From: Bacteroidales bacterium
GTDB taxonomy: Bacteria > Bacteroidota > Bacteroidia > Bacteroidales > VadinHA17
Length of the DNA: 13,635 nucleotides
Assembly: GCA_003157055.1 (NCBI GenBank)
Contig: PMIG01000391.1
Location: 1 to 13,635 of the forward strand
Reading direction: 5' to 3'
Positions 7,686-13,635 of the stretch are shown piece after piece (the stretch's first letter is position 1; each line of letters begins with the position of its first letter). Made by a program: the position numbers and the translations under genes. The notes below the pieces were generated by a model that saw nothing but the letters and a program-made list of their open reading frames with translations, was not told where the DNA came from and searched no databases.

Positions 7686-7915
7686 AAGACATTTAAAGCG
7701 TGAATATGAAATAAATATTGTACTAATAACAAACGAAAACGGGATTTGACTATTGTTCCTCTCAAAAAATGATAATTTACATGAATAACTTTTGATTGTT
7801 CCCGAAGCTGAGAAATCAGTCGGGTCTTAAATTCTCTGCCATGCTCTGATGGTCCATGAGAATAACAGATCAAATATGTAAAAGAATTAACCAGGAAATC
7901 AGATGAATAATGTGC
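7686..7915. other. 230-base spacer between the efflux operon and the receptor gene
   Basis: This stretch separates the TolC stop from the receptor start. It is AT-rich near the receptor end, where a promoter would be expected. I could not find a convincing copy of the phylum's -33 TTG / -7 TAnnTTTG promoter, nor a strong hairpin with a U-run to end the efflux transcript. A short open frame spanning most of it (7682-7873, minus) shows no recognisable protein features and is probably chance. Confidence 0.6.
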
Positions 7916-9217
7916 TTATTGCAGTATAGCCAGTAACTGTTTCAGCTTTGTTTCGGCTACTTTCAGATTAAATTCAAAGTTAATAAAACGGGTTTGCGAA
8001 TCAACATAACTTTGCTGAGCCTGATGCAGTTCCAGAGAGGTGGTCTGTCCAAGCCGTAACCGTTCCATAGTTATGGATAGGTTTTCTTTGGCCAGTTCCA
8101 TATTACTTTTTTCAATTTCAAGTAATTGCAGCTGATTATCATAATTCGTGAAAGTATTCTGCAATTCGCTGTTCACCAGTAATTTAGTGTTTTCAAGATT
8201 GTATTCAGCCGATAGAAGCTGAAGTTTTGCCGTTTCAATTTGCCGTGAGGCATTTCCTGACTGGTAAAGAGGTATTGAAATGGTTCCTCCGATCTGGGGA
8301 CCAAATGCCTGGTTCATTATTACAGTACTGTAATTATTATTGCTGTTTAAAAAATTATACCCCGCGTTAAAAGAAACTCTGGGCAATTTAATTGTTTTAA
8401 ACTCATTCAGGCTTAATCTTGCAATTTCCATCTGTTTCTGAAAAGACAATACACTGGTATTGCTTGTATATAGCTTTTGAGACAACTCATTTTTGTCAGG
8501 GATGTTACCTAGTGGTATAGAGTCTGCTACTTCAAAGATAATGTTGGGATCTCTTGATAAAAGCTGGTTCAGGCTTCTCTTTGACGCAATAATTACTGCC
8601 TGCTGGTTAATTGCATTCTCCCTGTATTCATTCAGATCTATCTGGGCTTGCAACAGATTTGTTTTCGGTGAAAGTCCTGCGCTAAAACTTGTCTGCAAAA
8701 TGTTTACCATCACCTGAGTTGAGTTAATCGCCTCTTCTATGGAGACCAGCTGCTGTGTTTGTCTTACTACATTGTAATAGGCAACTATCACGTCATTTAC
8801 AGTTTGCAGCACCTGATCTTTGAACTGTATCTCACCAAGTGTCTGGATCTGACCCAGTTTGTTTTTAGTGACAAACATTTTGCCACCGTCAAAAAGTGTC
8901 CAGTTCAATTCAGCTCCCGAATTAAGAGAATTTGAATGTGCCTCGGGAGTTTTGGTTTCGGTTCCAGAAGGATATTTCTGAATGACATTATTCACAGAAT
9001 AATTATCAGAAGCATTAATAGCAATATTTGGAAGCATCCCGGCATTCCCTGCCGTGTTATTGATCCTGTCAACCTCAGAGCTATTTTTTGCGACCAGAAT
9101 ATCATAATTATTCTTCAATGCAATACTGATTGCTTCGTCGGAAGATAATTTTTGCTGGGCCTGGATTGTAGTAAATGATATAACCGATAAAAAAATACAG
9201 ATGTTAATTTTCATCAT
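7916..9217 (-). CDS. TolC-family outer-membrane efflux channel
   Basis: The 433-residue protein is the outer-membrane exit duct of the tripartite pump. A signal peptide covers residues 1-20 (CIFLSVISFTTIQA), then KLSSDEAISIALKNNYDI, the typical first helix of outer membrane efflux proteins. The family's internal duplication is visible: a membrane strand ending WTLFDGGK (about 106-113) followed by long Gln/Glu/Asn-rich helices, and a second strand ISIPLYQSGNASRQIETAK (about 313-331) followed by another long helical stretch to the end. FSAGLSPKTNLLQAQIDL (about 178) and RLGQTTSLELHQAQQSYVD near the C-terminus are the repeated helix-turn signatures. Two Met codons in tandem (9217 and 9214) make the start uncertain by one residue. 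It is the last gene of the operon, starting 9 bases after the permease stop. Confidence 0.95.
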   Translation of the reverse strand: MMKINICIFLSVISFTTIQAQQKLSSDEAISIALKNNYDILVAKNSSEVDRINNTAGNAGMLPNIAINASDNYSVNNVIQKYPSGTETKTPEAHSNSLNSGAELNWTLFDGGKMFVTKNKLGQIQTLGEIQFKDQVLQTVNDVIVAYYNVVRQTQQLVSIEEAINSTQVMVNILQTSFSAGLSPKTNLLQAQIDLNEYRENAINQQAVIIASKRSLNQLLSRDPNIIFEVADSIPLGNIPDKNELSQKLYTSNTSVLSFQKQMEIARLSLNEFKTIKLPRVSFNAGYNFLNSNNNYSTVIMNQAFGPQIGGTISIPLYQSGNASRQIETAKLQLLSAEYNLENTKLLVNSELQNTFTNYDNQLQLLEIEKSNMELAKENLSITMERLRLGQTTSLELHQAQQSYVDSQTRFINFEFNLKVAETKLKQLLAILQ

Positions 9218-9226
9218 TAAAATTCT

Positions 9227-12200
9227 TTACGCCTTTAAATCCTGTTTATCTGGTATAATGCTGTCCTTTTCATCCTTTTTGCCTGACATCATGGTATACA
9301 TGACCGGAATGATTAATAGTGTAAAGATCAAAGCAAACAATAATCCGAAAACTATTACTATTCCCAGTGGTTCACGGCTCTGGGCCCCGGCACCCAGCGC
9401 CAGAGCAATTGGCATTGCTCCGAATATAGTTGCCAAAGATGTCATTAGTATCGGCCGCAGTCGTGCTGCTGCAGCTTCAAAAGCTGCTTCAATTTTACTT
9501 AATCCGGTTTTTCGTTTCTGATTTGCAAACTCAACAATCAGAATTCCATTCTTTGTTACCAGGCCGATAAGCATGATCATTCCGATTTCTGAAAAAATAT
9601 TCAGCGTCTTTCCAAAAATCCATAATGAAAGCATGGCTCCGGCAATTGCAAGTGGAACCGTTAGCATTATAATGAATGGGTCGAGGAAACTCTCAAACTG
9701 AAAAGCCAGGATGAGATAAATTAATATCAAGGCAAGCACAAGAGCAAATGATGTATTTGAACTGCTTTCCGAAAAGTCCCTCGAAGGTCCCAGGAGCGAT
9801 GTCTGAAAGGAAGTGTCGAGAAGTTTGGAAGCTATGCGTCTCATTGATGCAATCCCTTCTCCCAGCGTTCTTCCTTCAGCCAAAGATGCCGAAACCGTCG
9901 CTGATTTATATCTGTTAAAATGATATAATGTCGGAGGCCTGCTGCTCTCTTCCATTGTAACGAGGTTATCAAGCTGGATCATGTTGCCGGAATTGCTTTT
10001 CACATACAACGAACTTATATCTGCAGGCTTGTTTCGATCAGCACGTTCAACCTGTCCTACTATATAATACTGTTTCCCTCCCTTTAAGAAATAGCCGTAT
10101 CTTGTGCCGCTTAATGCCAGATCCAGCGTATTTGATACATCAATGACGTTTACTCCCAAGTCGGTAGCTTTCATTCTGTCTATAGTGATATTAATTTCAG
10201 GCTTATTGAACTTCAGATTAGCGTCAACATTGCCAAAAACAGGGTCCTTCCTGGCTTCATCCAGAAATTTTGGAAGCACATCCTGCAATTTGCTGAAATC
10301 GAGATTCTGCAAGACAAATTGCACTGGTAATTGTGACCCCGACTGAAGCGAAGTTGAAATTGTCTGCTCCTGGTTCGGAATAATCCTGGCTTCCGGAAAT
10401 TTTCTGAAAATCCTTGTAAGCCTGTCATATATCTGCTGCTGAGTGGCTTTACGTTCATTTGGTTCTTTCAGAAACAGCTGGAGCTGACCGGTATTGTTAC
10501 TGGTTGAACTGTAACCTCCGACTCTTGTGTACAGCAATCGCATTTCAGGTACTCTGACCGACAGGGTATCTGAAACACGGTCGATCAGGTCCTGAGTATA
10601 ATCAAATCCGGTTCCTTCGGGTGCTGTAAGCGAAGCCCTTATTATACTATGGTCCTCAAGAGGAGCCAGCTCCGATTTCAGAATATTTGAAAAGACCAAA
10701 ATCAGAATGACACAGGCACCTAAAATTGAGAAAGAGATCCATCTGCGGGACATGAACCACTTGAGTAATTGCCGGTATTTCTTATCCATTCCGGCAAAAA
10801 ACGGTTCCGTGGATTTATAGAAACGTCCCTGGCCTGATGTTTTCCCGACAAGTTTGACATTCAGCACGGGGGTCAAGGTAAGTGAAACCACGGCGGAAAT
10901 CAGTACTGCACCTGCAATGACTATTCCAAATTCCCGGAACAACCTGCCGGTAAATCCCTGCAAAAAGATTACAGGTATAAAAACGACTGCCAGGGTTAGT
11001 GATGTGGCGATGATCACAAAAAATATCTCACGTGTACCTTCAAAGGCTGCTGTCCATTTATCCTTGCCTTGTTCTATTCTCTTGAATATATTCTCGGTGA
11101 CGACAATGCCATCATCAACCACCAGACCTGTGGCCAGCACAATGGCAAGAAGAGTCAGTACATTGACCGAGAATCCGAAAACGTACATTATAAAGAATGA
11201 ACCTATCAGCGAAACAGGAATATCTATCAGCGGACGCAAAGCAATAACCCAGTTTCTGAAAAACAGGAACACGATCAGTACAACAAGAGAAATCGCAATA
11301 AGCAATGTCTCGACCACATCGTGAACAGATTGCCTGACAAATTTTGACTTATCATATCCGACGTAGAGCCGGAGACCCGGAGGAAGATTCTTTTGAATCT
11401 CATCAAAACGTTTATAAAACTCATCGGCTATCTGGATATGATTAGCGCCTGGTAACGGGATCAATGCCAAAGATATACCATCGCTTCCATTCAGTTTTGC
11501 GCTTACTTCTTCATTCTGAGGTCCCAGCACTGCTTCTCCAATATCACTGAACCTGATTATCTGGTCGTTGGTTTGTTTGATTATAAGATTATTGAAATCA
11601 TCCTCTGTTGTCAGCCTTCCTAATGTATTAACAATGATCTCGGTCGATTTGCCTGTAAGTTTTCCGCTGGGCATTTCAACATTTTCCTTATGAAGAGCAT
11701 TATTGACATCCAGTGCAGTAAGACTATAAGCAGTCATTTTATCAGGATTCAGCCAGAGCCTCATTGCTGTTCTCTTTTGTCCCATAAGCTGAACTGAGCT
11801 GACTCCCGGAATTGTCTGCAATTTTTCCTGCAGAATATTTTCTGCATATTCCCCAAGTTCAAGAGAATTCATTGTTGTGCTTTGAACTGAAAGGGTAATA
11901 ATCGGATCGCTGTTTGCATCTGCTTTGGAGACAACCGGGGGCGCATCAATATCAAGAGGCAGGCTTCTGGTGGCCGTGGAAGCTTTATCCCTGACATCAT
12001 TTGCAGCTTTTTCAAGATCAGCTCCGACATTGAATTCAACTGTAATATTGCTGGTACCGGTCGATGACATCGAAGAAATGGATTTTACGCTTTCAATGCC
12101 GTTTAATGCTTTTTCAAGCGGTTCGGTAATCTGTGATTCAATGACATCAGCATTTGCACCGGCATAATTTGTCTGCACTCCTATTGTCGGAGGATCAATT

Positions 12201-12316
12201 GCAGGATAAAGACGTATTCCCAGAAAAGTGTATCCCACAAATCCGAACAGCACAATTACAAGGCTGAATACTATCGATCCAACTGGCCGTTTAAGTGCAA
12301 TATCAGATAAAGTCAT
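9227..12316 (-). CDS. RND-family inner-membrane efflux permease (AcrB/MexB-like, HAE1 type)
   Basis: At 1029 residues this matches the usual length of hydrophobe/amphiphile RND pumps, which export drugs, dyes, bile-type compounds or lipids by proton antiport. TM1 is near 12-32 (GSIVFSLVIVLFGFVGY), followed by the RLYPAIDPPTIGV porter-domain start. The central TM block begins near 335. The proton-relay Asp pair is present at Asp401-Asp402 in GLVVDDGIVVTENI, and the relay Lys at Lys922 in IGLVTKNGILIVEFANQ. Both periplasmic porter/docking halves are complete, with the second near 540-860. ALALGAGAQSREPLG and LIIPVMYTMMSG match the conserved end. I saw no frameshift or truncation. The ATG at 12316 is 6 bases after the adaptor stop, implying co-translation. 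The substrate cannot be inferred; metal pumps (CusA type) are less likely given the D-D-G and T-K-N motifs. Confidence 0.96.
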   Translation of the reverse strand: MTLSDIALKRPVGSIVFSLVIVLFGFVGYTFLGIRLYPAIDPPTIGVQTNYAGANADVIESQITEPLEKALNGIESVKSISSMSSTGTSNITVEFNVGADLEKAANDVRDKASTATRSLPLDIDAPPVVSKADANSDPIITLSVQSTTMNSLELGEYAENILQEKLQTIPGVSSVQLMGQKRTAMRLWLNPDKMTAYSLTALDVNNALHKENVEMPSGKLTGKSTEIIVNTLGRLTTEDDFNNLIIKQTNDQIIRFSDIGEAVLGPQNEEVSAKLNGSDGISLALIPLPGANHIQIADEFYKRFDEIQKNLPPGLRLYVGYDKSKFVRQSVHDVVETLLIAISLVVLIVFLFFRNWVIALRPLIDIPVSLIGSFFIMYVFGFSVNVLTLLAIVLATGLVVDDGIVVTENIFKRIEQGKDKWTAAFEGTREIFFVIIATSLTLAVVFIPVIFLQGFTGRLFREFGIVIAGAVLISAVVSLTLTPVLNVKLVGKTSGQGRFYKSTEPFFAGMDKKYRQLLKWFMSRRWISFSILGACVILILVFSNILKSELAPLEDHSIIRASLTAPEGTGFDYTQDLIDRVSDTLSVRVPEMRLLYTRVGGYSSTSNNTGQLQLFLKEPNERKATQQQIYDRLTRIFRKFPEARIIPNQEQTISTSLQSGSQLPVQFVLQNLDFSKLQDVLPKFLDEARKDPVFGNVDANLKFNKPEINITIDRMKATDLGVNVIDVSNTLDLALSGTRYGYFLKGGKQYYIVGQVERADRNKPADISSLYVKSNSGNMIQLDNLVTMEESSRPPTLYHFNRYKSATVSASLAEGRTLGEGIASMRRIASKLLDTSFQTSLLGPSRDFSESSSNTSFALVLALILIYLILAFQFESFLDPFIIMLTVPLAIAGAMLSLWIFGKTLNIFSEIGMIMLIGLVTKNGILIVEFANQKRKTGLSKIEAAFEAAAARLRPILMTSLATIFGAMPIALALGAGAQSREPLGIVIVFGLLFALIFTLLIIPVMYTMMSGKKDEKDSIIPDKQDLKA

Positions 12317-12322
12317 ATTGAA

Positions 12323-13396
12323 TTATTTTGAAATCTTTGAAAACTTCAGGGCTGTCCCTGGCTTTATAAAAAGAATGCCGGTTGTTACAATTGTATCGCC
12401 GGGCTTTATTCCTTTAACCACTTCAACAAGCGAGTCCTGGCGAATGTCTGTTATTACAGATACAAACTTTGCCTTTCCTGATTTTGCCACTATAAGCTGC
12501 TTATCACGGTCTGTAGGAATTATGGCCTGGGCAGGAACCATTAGAGCATTTTTGTTTTCATTTAATCTGAGATCCACATCAGCAAATGCGCCCGGAACCA
12601 ACGAGGCATTTTTCAGATTCACCAAGGCTCTCACTTTAAGATTCCGGGTAGTGGCATCAATTCCTTCCTCCGTCGCAATCACAACAGCATCATATTTCTT
12701 ATTATCACCCTGAATCTCAAATTGGACCAGATCCCCTGCTTTGACCTGACTGCTGTATTTTTCAGATACACTGAAATCAAGCTTCAGCTGGTTTTCAGCT
12801 CTGATCGTCGCTAGCGACGTTGCAGGTGTAACTTCAGCTCCCAAACTTATATTCCGTAAACCTATAACTCCGTCAAATGGAGCGATTACTTCAGTTTTCC
12901 GTATCTGCACTTTCAGAACCTCAATATCAGCCTTGATTGAATTAACCTGCAAAACAGACTGGTCATAATCTGACTGGCTGATCCCATTTACCTTTACTAA
13001 TTCGCTTTGTCTTGCCTGTGTCTGTTCAGCGATCTGGAGCTGTGCCTCCGATTTATGAAGCTGAGCCTGCAAATCATCATCAAAAAGTTTTATCAGCAGG
13101 GTTCCCTGCTTTACAAATTTACCTTCCAGGATATTTATTTTTACAACCCTCCCGGCCACTTCCGGCATTAAGGTTGTTTCTTCAAGAGGTTTTAATGTTC
13201 CTGTTATTGTTATAGTTAGGTCCAAGGAAGAGGGTTTTACCACATATCCTTCAATATTTAAAACCGAACTGCCCTGTCTGCCGGTTGAACTGGTGTTAGA
13301 TTTGTTCGACTTGCAATTCATTGATCCAATGGTGATTGCAATAATAATAATCAGATTAATGAATTTTCTTCCCGAAATATATTTTTCATTTTTCAT
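12323..13396 (-). CDS. RND efflux periplasmic adaptor (membrane fusion protein)
   Basis: This adaptor links permease and TolC in the periplasm. Residue numbers are from the ATG at 13394-13396 (357 residues). A nine-codon upstream extension to a TTG at 13423 is possible but less likely, because the ATG gives a compact signal (MKNEKYISGRKFINLIIIIA) and follows AGGA. The signal ends at GSMNC (Cys28), a plausible lipid anchor although Asn before the Cys is atypical. LMPEVAGRVVKINILEGKFVKQG (about 76-98, split here as strands of the first lipoyl half) is followed by a short alpha-hairpin (about 107-168) and the second lipoyl half APFDGVIGLRNISLGAEV (about 172). The beta-barrel (LKLDFSVSEKYSSQVKAGD) and membrane-proximal domain (ALMVPAQAIIPTDRDKQL) complete the family layout. 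It is the first gene of the operon. Confidence 0.94.
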   Translation of the reverse strand: MKNEKYISGRKFINLIIIIAITIGSMNCKSNKSNTSSTGRQGSSVLNIEGYVVKPSSLDLTITITGTLKPLEETTLMPEVAGRVVKINILEGKFVKQGTLLIKLFDDDLQAQLHKSEAQLQIAEQTQARQSELVKVNGISQSDYDQSVLQVNSIKADIEVLKVQIRKTEVIAPFDGVIGLRNISLGAEVTPATSLATIRAENQLKLDFSVSEKYSSQVKAGDLVQFEIQGDNKKYDAVVIATEEGIDATTRNLKVRALVNLKNASLVPGAFADVDLRLNENKNALMVPAQAIIPTDRDKQLIVAKSGKAKFVSVITDIRQDSLVEVVKGIKPGDTIVTTGILFIKPGTALKFSKISK

Positions 13397-13584
13397 TCCT
13401 GTTCGATTTTTAACAATTGCCAAAATTAATCAATGGAAAATTAAAAGATTACTTTTTATTGTATTATATAACCATACAAATAATATTTAAAGTAATATTT
13501 CAATTTTTATTATATGATCATGGGAGAGATTTTTTTTTTTAATAATCTTTAACGCTCGCAGTTACTTAAGTATATTAAAAACAA
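13397..13584. promoter_or_regulatory. AT-rich leader of the efflux operon
   Basis: The 188 bases upstream of the adaptor must hold the efflux promoter, since a terminator closes the previous unit. Visible elements are two TAATATTT direct repeats 12 bases apart (13481-13488, 13493-13500), the 8-base palindrome ATGATCAT at 13514-13521, and a run of eleven T at 13530-13540. A perfect phylum-type promoter was not found; the nearest -7-like match on the minus strand is TATTATTTG, one base too long. No regulator gene adjoins in the window. Confidence 0.45.
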
Positions 13585-13614
13585 AAATCCCTGCCACTTC
13601 ATGCCCAGGGATTT
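13575..13614 (-). terminator. Intrinsic terminator after the tRNA
   Basis: AAATCCCTG (13585-13593) pairs perfectly with CAGGGATTT (13606-13614), giving a 9-base-pair stem around a 12-base loop. On the minus strand the stem is followed by TTTTTGTTTTTAAT, a classic U-tract. On the plus strand no such run follows. It therefore terminates transcription coming from the right, just 4 bases after the apparent tRNA 3' end, and insulates the efflux operon from it. Confidence 0.85.
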
Positions 13615-13618
13615 GTTG

Positions 13619-13635
13619 AGGTCGGTGGCGGATTC
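13619..13635 (-). tRNA. Partial tRNA, 3' end only (identity undetermined)
   Basis: Read on the minus strand, the edge gives GAATCCGCCACCGACCT. This fits the end of a tRNA: T-loop GAAT with the conserved A58, T-stem 3' strand CCGCC beginning with the conserved C61, a 7-base acceptor 3' strand ACCGACC, and a U discriminator. No CCA is encoded; the next bases are CAA. A terminator follows directly. A U discriminator with a G1-G2 acceptor start (implied GGTCGGT) is compatible with tRNA-Cys and less so with tRNA-Gly. The anticodon lies outside the window, so identity is a guess. Confidence 0.65.

Noticed and set aside
7682..7873. A 63-codon minus-strand open frame in the spacer before the receptor
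   Set aside because: There is no signal, motif or ribosome binding site; it overlaps the receptor start and would occupy the expected promoter.
10854..11324. A 156-codon plus-strand open frame inside the permease gene
   Set aside because: It is antisense to the conserved central membrane segment, including the Asp pair; the Ser/Thr-rich translation is the usual mirror of membrane-helix codons.
12228..12713. A 161-codon plus-strand open frame across the adaptor/permease junction
   Set aside because: It is antisense to two well-supported genes and has no recognisable motif.
13530..13540. A run of eleven T as an intrinsic terminator on the plus strand
   Set aside because: No GC-rich hairpin precedes it on the plus strand, and no plus-strand gene reads into it.

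Overview
This window looks like chromosomal DNA from a member of the Bacteroidota. The evidence is a type IX secretion (T9SS) type A sorting domain at the end of a glycoside hydrolase, a TonB-dependent receptor with an N-terminal carboxypeptidase-regulatory-like domain followed by a DUF4249-type lipoprotein, generally weak Shine-Dalgarno sequences, and AT-rich intergenic DNA. A T9SS cargo protein next to surface-acting hydrolases suggests a polymer-degrading environmental lineage, but the genus cannot be told from this window.

Layout. Bases 1-420 (minus) hold the start of a secreted family-20-like glycosidase that runs off the left edge. A 135-base divergent spacer follows, with a pair of 11-base direct repeats 22 bases apart and a dyad. 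The plus strand then carries a secreted GH5-type glucanase with an accessory beta-sandwich and a T9SS sorting domain (556-2535), and an exported papain-fold (C1) peptidase (2624-3868). From 3880 onward every gene lies on the minus strand: a small exported haem c protein (3880-4263), a DUF4249 lipoprotein (4416-5348) 3 bases behind its TonB-dependent receptor (5352-7685), and a tripartite RND efflux operon read right to left as adaptor (12323-13396), inner-membrane permease (9227-12316) and TolC-type outer-membrane channel (7916-9217). At the right edge are the 3' end of a minus-strand tRNA and its intrinsic terminator.

How the genes fit together. The three efflux genes are 6 and 9 bases apart and should form one transcript encoding a complete envelope-spanning proton-driven pump. 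The receptor and DUF4249 genes form a second unit, probably a surface uptake pair for an unknown substrate. It is not a SusC/SusD pair. The two glycosidase-type genes are divergently arranged and may share control elements, but there is no full polysaccharide utilisation locus here (no SusD, no sensor/regulator).

Overall this is ordinary core/accessory Bacteroidota gene content. No CRISPR array, insertion sequence, phage gene, toxin-antitoxin pair or new multi-gene system was found. The points most worth a second look are the repeat/dyad layout in the divergent spacer, the Asn-to-Asp change at the C1 peptidase active site, the accessory domain of the GH5 enzyme, and the uncertain start of the DUF4249 lipoprotein.
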